Assembly (NCBI RefSeq): GCF_002933275.1
Contig: NZ_PSSX01000005.1
Location: 1-64,000 of the forward strand
Source: Marinobacter maroccanus
GTDB lineage: Bacteria; Pseudomonadota; Gammaproteobacteria; Pseudomonadales; Oleiphilaceae
Length of the DNA stretch: 64,000 bases
Direction of reading: 5' to 3'
Shown here: piece after piece, positions 24,927 to 33,476 of the stretch
How positions within the stretch are numbered: the stretch's first letter is position 1
How the letters are laid out: each line of letters starts with the position of its first letter
Notes under the pieces: model-generated
What the model was told of the DNA's origin: nothing
Database searches by the model: none
Seen by the model: only the letters and a program-made list of their open reading frames with translations
Translations under genes and position numbers: made by a program

Positions 24927-26291
24927 CTAGCGTTTCGGGGCCGAAACTGCGATTGCGAGACTGACCAAACCGGAGCCTGCAAGAGCACCCACGAATGGCA
25001 TCAGGGTTGGAATGCTGTCGGGGAAACTCGCCGCTTCCAGGCCGGCCATCAAACTGCCGCCGGACATCCAGCCGGGCAGAATCGCCCCGAATAGACCCGC
25101 CAGACAGCCCAGAATCGCCGCCCTTGTGGTCATTTTACCCCATAGTCCCATCAGCACAGGCAGTACCGCCGTGGCACACAGCAGGTCGGCGATCAGAAAC
25201 AGCCGGAGCACGGAAATGCCCTGAAGCGCGACCAGCACCACCGGAATCATCAGCAGCACGGTAAACCACCGGGCACTGACTATGGAAAGCCCCTGTTTTT
25301 CGGTAACCGCCAGGGAAGCGAGCGCATTTTGCAGGGTATCCACCGAGGAAGCGACCAGGGTGATGGCCAGAATAAGAGCCGGTAAAGCCAGCCAGGCCGG
25401 GGCATCGGCCAGCAAGGCAAAGAACGGAATCGGGGGGTTGCCAAGGTCAGCACCACTCAGGGCCGCCAGGATGCCTAACCCGCCCACAACGGCGACAACG
25501 GCGATGGTGACCACGCCGCCGAGCAGCGCGCCACGGCTGAGGGCATCGGTATCCCGGGCTGACCACAGCCGCTGCCAGTATCCCTGGTGGAACAGGTTGG
25601 CGGCGGTTACGGCAATCACCAGAGTCAGCGCCACGCTGAGGGCCGCAGAGGTTGGGATGTCGGGCAAGGCTGCGGGAGCTGCGTCCGGGAGTTTGCCAAG
25701 CGCGACAAAACTGACAATCGCCAGCAGGCCGATCAGCAATAATGCCTGCCATTGATCGGTAACGATACTTGCCCGGAGGCCACCGACAGCCGTGTATATC
25801 AGCGTGGTAACCGCAACACCAATGACCACGACGCCACCGTCAATGCCGGAGAGCAGTGAAGTAATGGCACCGATGGCGGTGAGCTCGGCGGTCAGGAAGC
25901 AGAGCATGTAAAGTACCGAGATCATCGAGACATAGCGGCGCACGCCATTGCCATAGCAGGCGTTGGCAAACTCGCCGATGCTGCGCCCCTCGGGCAGGAA
26001 ACGGCGGATGGCGGGGCCACAGAAGGCGAACACGATGAACGGCAGAGCCGCACCGAGGGCATAGCCTGCCAGTGCCAGAGGTCCGACCAGTGCGCCTACT
26101 TCCGGCGGGGCAAACAGGATCCAGCCGCCCATCCCGGAGGCGAGGAAAGAAAGCCCCAAAGCCCTGGCTCCCTGACTGTTCCGTGCCGTTACGTAATCAT
26201 CCAGACCGCCGTCTGCGAGCCGGGCTCTGAGTCCCAGCCAGGCGAACAGAATCATGGCGACCGCAATCGCCGCGAGGGTGGTATAAAACAT
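24927..26291 (-). CDS. Sodium:solute symporter family protein
   Basis: A 454-residue integral membrane protein with about 13 hydrophobic helices. It belongs to the SSS (SLC5-like) family, shown by GWILFAPPEVGALVGPLALA near residue 57 and the hallmark YTAVGGLRASIVTDQWQALL near 165-185, where SSS proteins have 'Y-T-x-x-G-G-x-x-A-x-x-x-T-D-x-x-Q'. The substrate cannot be told from sequence; the sodium-site serines of the fifth core helix are not obvious. It lies 99 bp downstream of phaC on the same strand. That gap holds only a weak 6-bp hairpin (26359-26382), so read-through from phaC is possible. Confidence 0.8.
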   Translation of the reverse strand: MFYTTLAAIAVAMILFAWLGLRARLADGGLDDYVTARNSQGARALGLSFLASGMGGWILFAPPEVGALVGPLALAGYALGAALPFIVFAFCGPAIRRFLPEGRSIGEFANACYGNGVRRYVSMISVLYMLCFLTAELTAIGAITSLLSGIDGGVVVIGVAVTTLIYTAVGGLRASIVTDQWQALLLIGLLAIVSFVALGKLPDAAPAALPDIPTSAALSVALTLVIAVTAANLFHQGYWQRLWSARDTDALSRGALLGGVVTIAVVAVVGGLGILAALSGADLGNPPIPFFALLADAPAWLALPALILAITLVASSVDTLQNALASLAVTEKQGLSIVSARWFTVLLMIPVVLVALQGISVLRLFLIADLLCATAVLPVLMGLWGKMTTRAAILGCLAGLFGAILPGWMSGGSLMAGLEAASFPDSIPTLMPFVGALAGSGLVSLAIAVSAPKR

Positions 26292-26390
26292 CGGGTGCTT
26301 CTCCGCCAGTCATCGAGCGGGCAATAGTGCCACAACGGCGGGTGCGGGGCGAGAAGCGGTGGCTGGCAGGAGCGCGAGCCACCCAAAAGT

Positions 26391-28193
26391 CTACTGCTTA
26401 ACTGCCTCTGCAGCTTTGACTTTGACGTAGCTACCCGGTGCGTTCTCGATTGCAGGCAATTTCCCTTCGCCCGGGATACGAGCGGGTACGTCACCGTCCG
26501 AGAAACGCGCAATCCACTCAAGCCAGTGGGGCCACCAGGATCCGGGATGGTGTTCGGATTGCTCGAACCAGGTGTCTGCATCCGGCACCAGTGTGTCATT
26601 GGTCCAGTAGCCGTACTTTTCCTTGTAGGGCGGGTTGATCACGCCGGCGATATGGCCCGAGCCAGACAGCACAAAGCGGACATCGCCACCGTGGGCCAGT
26701 GCACCCTTGTACGTGGTTTTCCATTTGGCGATATGATCCTGTCGGGCGGACAGGAAGAATGAGGGCACCTCGATCTCGGACAGATTGATGGACTCACCGA
26801 GCAGACTCAGGGAGTCTGGCTGCACCAGCCGGTTATTCAGGTACATTTGGCGCAGGTAGAAACTGTGCATCCGGGCCGGCAGGTTGGTGCCATCGGTGTT
26901 CCAGTACAGCAGGTCAAAAGCCGCCGGTTTCTGGCCTTTCAGGTAGTTATTGGTCCAGAACGACCAGAACAGTTCGTTTTCCCGCAGCAGGTTAAAGGTG
27001 AACGCCATGGCGCGACCGTCCAGGTAGCCCTTGCGCTCCAGCATTTTCTCAATGCCCCGGATCGAGTGATCGTTGATGAAGACACCGATTCCGCCAGGGT
27101 CCGAGAAGTCCAGCAGGGTAGTCAGATAGGTAGCACTGGCTACTGGATTACGGCCTTTTTTCTTGAGCCAGGCAAGCGTTGAGCCCAGCAGGGTGCCACC
27201 GATGCAATAACCGATCAGATTCATCTGTTCTTCGCTGGTGGCTTCGGTAACGGCATCCATGGCAGCCAGTGGCCCGAGCTCCATGTAGTCTTCCCAGCCC
27301 TTATCCCGGAGGGAGGGGCCTGGATTGCGCCAGGAAATAATGAAAACGGTCTGTCCCTGGTTTACCAGCCACTTGATAAAGGAGTTTCTGGCGGTCAGGT
27401 CCAGAATGTAATACTTGTTGATCCAGGGCGGAACAATCAGCAATGGTCGTTTGCTGACGGTTTCAGTTGTCGGCGAGTACTGGATCAACTGCATCAGTTC
27501 GTTCTGGAACACTACCTTGCCCGGGGTGGTTGCCAGGTTACGTCCCACCTCAAAGGCGGAGCGATCAGTCATGCCAACATTGAATAGGGACGGATTCTGG
27601 CGCAGGTCTTCGATCAGCTGGCGGCCACCGTCAATCAGGTTCATCCCTTTGCGTTCCCAGGTAATCCTGAGCACTTCCGGATTCGTGGCCGGGAAATTCG
27701 AAGGTGACAGTGCGCTGGTCAGGTGCCGGGCGTAGAAAAGCATCTGGTCCCGGCCTGCCGGTGGAATTCCCTCCATGCCGGCTGCCCAGTTCAGAAAGGC
27801 TCGCGAGTTGATCAGATAGGCCTGGTGGAGAACATCAAAAGTCAGATGCTTGTGCCAGTCCTCGGCCTGGAAACGCCGGTCGTCGGGCTCTGGTTCGACA
27901 ACAGGCTGTTTGTCCTTGCCCACCAGCCGGGCGAGGGTGTAATACCCCAGCGCGGCATGTTTGCGGGCCAGATCCAGCTCCGCTCCTGCAAACCGGAGCG
28001 GGTGCAGTAGCAGATCTTCCGCCATTGTCCGATAGGCATCCGACATTTCCGTTATCGTGGATAGGGTTGCAGCATCTAGGACGCCATTATCTCCCAGCAA
28101 TTTCTCCATTTGCTGCTGTCCCTGGCGGACGTTGGTTTCGAAGCCGTTGACGAGCTGACCGACAGCTTTCCCGAGCGTATCCAGACCGAACAT
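26391..28193 (-). CDS. phaC: Class I poly(3-hydroxyalkanoate) synthase PhaC
   Basis: PhaC polymerises (R)-3-hydroxyacyl-CoA into polyhydroxyalkanoate on cytoplasmic granules. At 600 residues it has the class I size. The lipase-like box is G328-Y-C330-I-G-G, with Cys330 as nucleophile. The entrance motif PLLIVPPWINKYYILDL is at about 250, the Trp-rich FWTNNYLKGQ segment around 410, and the catalytic His is in GSGHIAGVINPP near 520. The ribosome site AAGGGA precedes the ATG. It is the second gene of a phasin-phaC operon (9-bp gap). The usual phaA, phaB and phaR partners are not next to it. A predicted Anr/FNR box upstream of the phasin gene suggests oxygen control. Confidence 0.95.
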   Translation of the reverse strand: MFGLDTLGKAVGQLVNGFETNVRQGQQQMEKLLGDNGVLDAATLSTITEMSDAYRTMAEDLLLHPLRFAGAELDLARKHAALGYYTLARLVGKDKQPVVEPEPDDRRFQAEDWHKHLTFDVLHQAYLINSRAFLNWAAGMEGIPPAGRDQMLFYARHLTSALSPSNFPATNPEVLRITWERKGMNLIDGGRQLIEDLRQNPSLFNVGMTDRSAFEVGRNLATTPGKVVFQNELMQLIQYSPTTETVSKRPLLIVPPWINKYYILDLTARNSFIKWLVNQGQTVFIISWRNPGPSLRDKGWEDYMELGPLAAMDAVTEATSEEQMNLIGYCIGGTLLGSTLAWLKKKGRNPVASATYLTTLLDFSDPGGIGVFINDHSIRGIEKMLERKGYLDGRAMAFTFNLLRENELFWSFWTNNYLKGQKPAAFDLLYWNTDGTNLPARMHSFYLRQMYLNNRLVQPDSLSLLGESINLSEIEVPSFFLSARQDHIAKWKTTYKGALAHGGDVRFVLSGSGHIAGVINPPYKEKYGYWTNDTLVPDADTWFEQSEHHPGSWWPHWLEWIARFSDGDVPARIPGEGKLPAIENAPGSYVKVKAAEAVKQ

Positions 28194-28202
28194 GGCTATC
28201 CC

Positions 28203-28535
28203 TTATTTGGCAGCTTTCGGGCTGGCTTTGGTGGTTTCTTCCGGCGTTTTTTCGAACACCTTCTGAATCTGCTCCCGGCTCTCGTTGAAATAATCCTGCC
28301 AGGCTTTCCAGTCTGCCGTGAACTGCTCGCTCAGGGATTTCAGGGTTTCCGCCTGATCACCGGTCAGGCTTTTCAGGCCCTCCAGATCACGTACTTCAGA
28401 CACCTTTTTAGCCTGCTCCATGGTGACATCGGCATAGCGGCGGAAGGCGTTCATCTGCATTTCCGCAGCCTTGCCTACCTGCTCAAACAGGGTTTCATTC
28501 AGTCGCGTCGCTTTCTCGAAAAGCTCGGTGTTCAT
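28203..28535 (-). CDS. Phasin family protein
   Basis: A 110-residue amphipathic, all-helical protein with family features (LFEKATRLNETLFEQVGKAA; FTADWKAWQDYFNESREQIQ) and a Lys/Ala-rich tail (TTKASPKAAK). Phasins coat PHA granules. The ATG at 28535 has a strong AAGGAG eight bases upstream; a GTG two codons earlier is too close to it. It lies directly upstream of phaC. A candidate promoter places a -10 (CAGAAT, 28579-28574 on the minus strand) and an Anr/FNR box centred 41.5 bases before the inferred start of transcription at about 28567. Confidence 0.9.
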   Translation of the reverse strand: MNTELFEKATRLNETLFEQVGKAAEMQMNAFRRYADVTMEQAKKVSEVRDLEGLKSLTGDQAETLKSLSEQFTADWKAWQDYFNESREQIQKVFEKTPEETTKASPKAAK

Positions 28536-28601
28536 AGTCACAACTCCTTTGCATACAGGTTTGATGGGTCTCTATTCTGCCTCACTCCGCATGACGCAAT
28601 T

Positions 28602-28615
28602 TTGACAAGCATCAA
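28602..28615. promoter_or_regulatory. Anr/FNR box between phasin and zinc-finger genes
   Basis: TTGACAAGCATCAA fits the FNR/Anr consensus TTGAT-N4-ATCAA in nine of ten fixed positions. Its centre (28608.5) is 41.5 bases from the inferred phasin start (about 28567) on one side, with a -10 CAGAAT in register. On the other side it is 41.5 bases from a possible start for the zinc-finger gene (about 28650, poorer -10 TACTGT at 28637). This is the class II activator distance. Confidence 0.65.
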
Positions 28616-28678
28616 TCCCGGGTTCAGCTTATGCTTTACTGTAGGAACATGTTTTCCCGGCAAGGCAGGAGGCGCCAC

Positions 28679-28999
28679 ATGACCGACCGGAAATCCGAAC
28701 TTGAAACACTGAGGGCAGACCTGACGGCCAGGCTTTCCCGTTATGAAGCTCACCAGCATCGAGAGGGTGGCGCGCTGGATAAGGATTTCGAGGAGCAGGC
28801 TACCCAGACCCAGAATGACGAGGTGGTCGATTCGCTTGAAACGGAAACCCGTGCTGAACTCGCTCAGATTGAACACGCGCTTGCGCGGATAGAGAACGGT
28901 GTTGGCGACGAATGCGAATCCTGCGGCGAGGCCATCGACCCCCGCCGTTTGCAGGTGCTGCCTTACACCACGGTTTGCGTGGACTGTGCCGAAGACTGA
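28679..28999 (+). CDS. TraR/DksA C4-type zinc-finger protein
   Basis: A 106-residue relative of DksA/TraR. The start at 28679 follows AGGAGG. A charged N-terminal coiled-coil (TDRKSELETLRADLTARLSR) leads to a DKDFEEQATQ segment resembling the acidic DksA tip, then the zinc site C-E-S-C-G near residue 83 and C-V-D-C near 101. DksA-type proteins bind in the RNA polymerase secondary channel and modify transcription. This one is shorter than DksA (about 150) and closer to the YbiI/TraR class. The ABC ATPase gene starts 7 bp after its stop, so it heads an exporter operon. Confidence 0.85.
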   Translation: MTDRKSELETLRADLTARLSRYEAHQHREGGALDKDFEEQATQTQNDEVVDSLETETRAELAQIEHALARIENGVGDECESCGEAIDPRRLQVLPYTTVCVDCAED

Positions 29000-29006
29000 C
29001 TGACCC

Positions 29007-29738
29007 ATGGAGCCAGGAAAGGCAGCCAGGACCGGCTCCGCGGTATTCCAGACCCGGGGCCTTACGAAAACCTATGATCAGGGAGAAGTTCAGGTTCATG
29101 CACTCCGTGGGGTGGATCTGGATCTCTATGGCGGCGAACTGGTCGTCATACTGGGCGCTTCCGGCTCGGGCAAATCCACACTTCTGAACATTCTTGGCGG
29201 GCTGGATGTGCCATCGTCCGGTGAGGTCCGGTATCGGGATATTGATCTCAGTGCAGCCGGAGACCGCGAACTGACCCGTTACCGGCGTGAGCATGTTGGC
29301 TTTGTGTTCCAGTTTTACAATCTCATTCCAAGCCTGACAGCGCGGGAAAATGTTGCGGCAGTCACCGAGATTGCATCCGATCCGATGTCTCCCGAAGAGG
29401 CTCTTGAGCTGGTTGGATTGAAGAGCCGTATCGACCATTTTCCCGCCCAGCTTTCCGGTGGTGAACAGCAACGGGTTGCCATCGCCAGGGCCATTGCCAA
29501 ACGACCGGAAGTACTTCTTTGCGATGAGCCGACCGGCGCTCTGGATTCGGCCACTGGTGTGCTGGTTCTTGAAGCTCTGGAAAAAGCCAACCGGGAAACG
29601 GGCACCACCACCGTTATTATCACCCACAATGCCTCCATCGCTGGCATGGGGGATCGTGTAATCACGCTCTCCGACGGCAATATCAGTGGTGAGCGTCATA
29701 ACGAACGTCGCCAGGATCCCCGGACGCTGTCCTGGTAA
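29007..29738 (+). CDS. ABC transporter ATP-binding protein (MacB/LolD type)
   Basis: A 243-residue ATPase with Walker [10 protein letters not shown] near residue 47, signature [14 protein letters not shown] near 150 and Walker [13 protein letters not shown] near 170. The sequence [20 protein letters not shown] is typical of the LolD/MacB/FtsE group, which works with FtsX-type permeases in mechanotransmission or export. Its permease gene follows after 20 bp and an HlyD-type adaptor after that. Together they form a tripartite exporter, whose outer-membrane channel would be encoded elsewhere. Confidence 0.9.
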   Translation: MEPGKAARTGSAVFQTRGLTKTYDQGEVQVHALRGVDLDLYGGELVVILGASGSGKSTLLNILGGLDVPSSGEVRYRDIDLSAAGDRELTRYRREHVGFVFQFYNLIPSLTARENVAAVTEIASDPMSPEEALELVGLKSRIDHFPAQLSGGEQQRVAIARAIAKRPEVLLCDEPTGALDSATGVLVLEALEKANRETGTTTVIITHNASIAGMGDRVITLSDGNISGERHNERRQDPRTLSW

Positions 29739-29758
29739 CGGGGCCAGATGGAAGAAAA

Positions 29759-32140
29759 ATGGCCACGAAAGGTCTGCACACGGTTCTGAATATCAAGTTA
29801 CGGCGCGAGCTCTGGCAGATGCGGGGGCAGGTACTGGCTATTGCGCTGGTGATCGCCGGAGGCGTGGGTGTCTGTGTGATGTCGCTGGTGAACTATTCAT
29901 CCTTACTGGCGACCAGAGCCCAGTACTACGATCAGCACCAGTTTGCCGATGTGTTTGCCCCCGTTAAACGTGCGCCTCGCCACGCCCTCAAGGAAATAGG
30001 TTCATTACCTGCCATAGCAAGGTACGAGGGGAGAGTTGAGGGAGCTGCAAAACTGGAAATGCCGGGCTTCCCGGACCCGGTGTCGACCCGATTGGTGTCT
30101 ATTCCTCCGGAGGGGCAGCCCGAGGTCAATCGCTTGTTCATCCGTCAGGGTCGGCTTCCGGGCACAGGTCGCAGCCAGGAAGTCGCAGTCATCGGAAGCT
30201 TTGCCGAAGCGCATGAGTTAGAACTGGGTGATCAGTTCCAGGCAATCATCAACGGTCGTCGCCAGGCACTTACTGTGACCGGCATTGTTGAGTCACCGGA
30301 GTTCATATACGTCATTCCGCCTGGCGGCATGCTGCCGGACTATCAGCGGTATGGTGTTCTCTGGATGAACAGGGAGGCCCTGGAATCCGCCATGGACATG
30401 AGGGGTGCATTCAACAGCCTGGTTTTAACACTCAGACCGGGCTATTCCGTTGCCTCTGTGGTCGATGCCCTGGATCGAATCCTGGCCCGTTACGGGGCGA
30501 CGGGAGCCTTTGGCCGGGATGATCAGTTCTCTCATCGCTTCCTGAGTGACGAGCTGAATCAGCTGAAAACCATGGCGACGGTGTTTCCACTCATTTTCAT
30601 GAGTGTGGCCATGTTTCTGCTGAACGTGGTGATCGGCCGTCTGATCAGCACCCAGCGGGACATTGTGGCCGTGCTCAAGGCCTTCGGCTACAGCAATCGC
30701 CAGATTGCCTGGCACTACAGCAAACTGGTCATCGTGATTGCGGTTATCGGTTTGTTGGCCGGCCTTGCCCTGGGGCTTTGGCTGGGGAGGTCACTGGGGG
30801 AGCTCTATATGGATTACTACCGATTCCCCGGGTTGTTGTTCCGTATCGACCCTCTATGGCTTCTGTTACTGGGTATTCTGACCATCGCGGTGGCCTGGCT
30901 CGGTGCCTGGCGAGCCATCAGACAGGCGGCCTCCCTGCCTCCCGCCGAAGCCATGAGGCCCGAAGGCCCCGCCAGGTACAGGGTGACCGTAGTGGAAAAG
31001 CTGCTGTCAGGAATCCGCTTCTCCCAGCCATCCCGAATGATTGTGCGCCAGCTTTCCCGTCGCCCGGTCCGGACTCTGTTATCCATGAGTGGGGTCGCCA
31101 TGGCAACCGCCATCGTGATGGTGGGTAACTTCCAGTTTGATTCGGTATCCCTGATGGTGCACACGCAGTTTGCACGGGTTCAGCAACAGGATCTCGCCGC
31201 GACCTTCATTGATCCGGTGAATAGCACGGCGTTGTACGGCTTGCAGAGGCAAGCCGGGATCCGGTACGTGGAGGGTCGCCGCTCAGTGCCGGCCCGTCTG
31301 GTTGCCGGTCACAGGGAGTGGCGAAGTGCGGTCACCGGAATACCCTCCGATGCGAGACTGCAATTTGTCATCGACAGCGATCTGCAACCGGTCTTGCTAC
31401 CCAGGGAGGGACTGCTGTTGACCGATTATCTGGCTGAAGAGCTGGGTGTTGGTCCAGGGGATGTTCTGCAGCTGGAGCTCCTCGAAGGTGACCGGCGAAC
31501 GGTAATGGTTCCGGTCGCCGGTATCACCAGCGAGTTTCTTGGGGTCGGTGCCTATATGGACCTGGATGCCCTGAACCGGGAGCTGGGTGACGGGTCCCTG
31601 GTCAATCAGGCCATGATAAACCTGGACCCCGACAGGGCTTCTGAAGTCTATAACAGCCTTCGCGAAACACCGGGGGTGCTTGGCTTGAGCATCCGCCAGG
31701 CCATGCTGGACAGTTTCTATGACACCCTGGCGAGAACCTTCCTGACGTTCAACTTTTTCAACAGTCTGATGGGCGGAATCATTGCTTTCGGGGTGGTCTA
31801 CAACACCATCCGGATTTCGCTGGCCGAGAAAGGTCGGGAGTTGGCGAGCCTGAGGGTGCTGGGGTACACCCATAATGAGGTTGCGCATATATTGTTGGGA
31901 GAGGTTGCGCTATTGCTGTTACTGGGCATTCCGCTCGGTTGGCTGATTGGCCAGGGGCTGGCGCTCATGATTGTGACTGCCATGCAAACGGAGCTGTATC
32001 GGGTGCCCTTGACCATAACTACCCAGACGCTTGGCATGTCCGCGCTGGTCGTGGTGGTTTCGGCAATCGCTTCCGGGGTGATTGCCTGGTGGCGCCTGAA
32101 AGCGCTGGATCTGGTGGCAGTGTTGAAAACACGGGAATAG
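29759..32140 (+). CDS. FtsX-family ABC transporter permease
   Basis: A 793-residue inner-membrane permease. A first membrane helix (about 20-40) is followed by a large periplasmic domain. Three helices then form an FtsX domain at roughly 270-395 (FPLIFMSVAMFLLNVVIGRL), a second helix and periplasmic domain run from about 440, and a final FtsX domain lies at 665-790 (MGGIIAFGVVYNTIRISLAE; GRELASLRVLGYTHNEVAHI). The duplicated layout lets one polypeptide act where MacB uses a dimer. This double-FtsX form is common for lipoprotein or hydrophobic-compound exporters. The substrate is unknown. Confidence 0.88.
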   Translation: MATKGLHTVLNIKLRRELWQMRGQVLAIALVIAGGVGVCVMSLVNYSSLLATRAQYYDQHQFADVFAPVKRAPRHALKEIGSLPAIARYEGRVEGAAKLEMPGFPDPVSTRLVSIPPEGQPEVNRLFIRQGRLPGTGRSQEVAVIGSFAEAHELELGDQFQAIINGRRQALTVTGIVESPEFIYVIPPGGMLPDYQRYGVLWMNREALESAMDMRGAFNSLVLTLRPGYSVASVVDALDRILARYGATGAFGRDDQFSHRFLSDELNQLKTMATVFPLIFMSVAMFLLNVVIGRLISTQRDIVAVLKAFGYSNRQIAWHYSKLVIVIAVIGLLAGLALGLWLGRSLGELYMDYYRFPGLLFRIDPLWLLLLGILTIAVAWLGAWRAIRQAASLPPAEAMRPEGPARYRVTVVEKLLSGIRFSQPSRMIVRQLSRRPVRTLLSMSGVAMATAIVMVGNFQFDSVSLMVHTQFARVQQQDLAATFIDPVNSTALYGLQRQAGIRYVEGRRSVPARLVAGHREWRSAVTGIPSDARLQFVIDSDLQPVLLPREGLLLTDYLAEELGVGPGDVLQLELLEGDRRTVMVPVAGITSEFLGVGAYMDLDALNRELGDGSLVNQAMINLDPDRASEVYNSLRETPGVLGLSIRQAMLDSFYDTLARTFLTFNFFNSLMGGIIAFGVVYNTIRISLAEKGRELASLRVLGYTHNEVAHILLGEVALLLLLGIPLGWLIGQGLALMIVTAMQTELYRVPLTITTQTLGMSALVVVVSAIASGVIAWWRLKALDLVAVLKTRE

Positions 32141-32172
32141 GTGCGGAAGCAACCAGGGAGTGAACTGAGGTT

Positions 32173-33378
32173 ATGGCGAAAAAAGGGTTTGCGGGGAAAT
32201 GGTTGTTCTGGGGCGTGTTTGTTTTGCTCGCCATTGCTGCAGTTGTGGTCACGATCCGGCCCGATCCGGTTTGGGTGGATCTGGCGCCGGTAACCCGTGG
32301 ACCCATGGAAATCACCATCAAGGAAGAAGGAAAAACCCGGGTGCGGGACCGTTACGTGGTGTCTTCCCCGGTTGCCGGCTACTTGCACAGGGTCTTGCTG
32401 GAGGTGGGGGATCCGGTCATCCCGGGAGAGTTGCTGACAGAGGTGGACCCAATGCCTGCCAGCACCCTTGATGCCCGCAGCCGGGCAGAAGCAGAGGCCA
32501 AGGCACAATCGGCCCGTTCAGCGCTCAATTCCACCCGTCAGAAAGTCGCAGCCGCTGAGGCGGAAGCAGATCTGGCCGTTCGGGAACTGGCCCGCCTGCA
32601 GGCTCTGAGTGATGACCACTTTGTTTCCGACGAGCGTTTGCAGCAGGCGAAGGCCGCTGCGGACAGGGCAAAGGCCATTCTGCGTTCCGCTCGCTTTGAC
32701 GAGGAAGTCATGGCCCATGAGCTGGCAGCGGCCAGAACCCGTCTTGAAGTGTCTGCTGCGCGGGCTAATGGGGATGGCGCGGTGGAACGTGTGCCAGTAA
32801 GGTCTCCGGTGAATGGCTCAGTCCTCGGTATAGTCCGGAAAAGTGAGGGCGTGATTCAGGCCGGTGAAGCCATTCTGGAACTGGGAGATCCCGGGGCGCT
32901 TGAGGTGGTTGTCGATGTGTTGAGCTTTGATGCCGTGAACCTCCGGCCCGGTATCGAGGCGCGCCTCACTGGATGGGGTGGCGGCACCCTGGATGCCGTT
33001 GTCCGAAGGGTTGAGCCGGTGGGCTTCGAGGATGTTTCGGCCCTTGGAGTGGAGGAAAGACGGGTACAGGTCGTTGCGGACATCACCAGTCCCCCGGATG
33101 CGTGGCAGAGCCTGGGAGACGGCTATCGGGTGGATGCCGAGTTTCTGCTCTGGCGGTCGGACATTGTTCTGCAGGTTCCGGAATCTGCCATCTTTGTCAG
33201 TGATGGCCAGCATCAGGTATTCCGCGTTGTCGATGACAGAGCGGTTCTCACAAACGTGTCGGTGGGACGTACAAACGGATTCCATACGGTGATTCAGGAT
33301 GGTCTTGGCGAGGCAGACCGTGTGGTCCGGCACCCGGATCGCCAGCTGGAACATGGAAGCCAGGTCAGGGTTCGTTAA
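32173..33378 (+). CDS. HlyD-family periplasmic adaptor protein
   Basis: A 401-residue membrane-fusion protein: N-terminal membrane anchor (about 12-30), a biotinyl-lipoyl half (VSSPVAGYLHRVLLEVGDPV, then VPVRSPVNGSVLGIVRKSEG), an alpha-hairpin at about 90-200 rich in Ala/Glu, and beta-barrel domains to the end. It would connect the double-FtsX permease to a TolC-type channel. The order DksA-like, ATPase, permease, adaptor is the reverse of macAB. No TolC gene is near. Confidence 0.9.
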   Translation: MAKKGFAGKWLFWGVFVLLAIAAVVVTIRPDPVWVDLAPVTRGPMEITIKEEGKTRVRDRYVVSSPVAGYLHRVLLEVGDPVIPGELLTEVDPMPASTLDARSRAEAEAKAQSARSALNSTRQKVAAAEAEADLAVRELARLQALSDDHFVSDERLQQAKAAADRAKAILRSARFDEEVMAHELAAARTRLEVSAARANGDGAVERVPVRSPVNGSVLGIVRKSEGVIQAGEAILELGDPGALEVVVDVLSFDAVNLRPGIEARLTGWGGGTLDAVVRRVEPVGFEDVSALGVEERRVQVVADITSPPDAWQSLGDGYRVDAEFLLWRSDIVLQVPESAIFVSDGQHQVFRVVDDRAVLTNVSVGRTNGFHTVIQDGLGEADRVVRHPDRQLEHGSQVRVR

Positions 33379-33476
33379 TGGCCCGTATTGCCGGATCCGC
33401 CCGTTGAAATGAGAGGACATATCACGTTTCGCTGGCTAGACTGACGGCATAAAACAACAAAAAGGAGTCTGGCACG

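Noticed and set aside
28679-33378. macA-macB-tolC type macrolide exporter
   Set aside because: Gene order is reversed, the permease has two FtsX domains separate from the ATPase, and no TolC gene is present; a drug substrate cannot be claimed.
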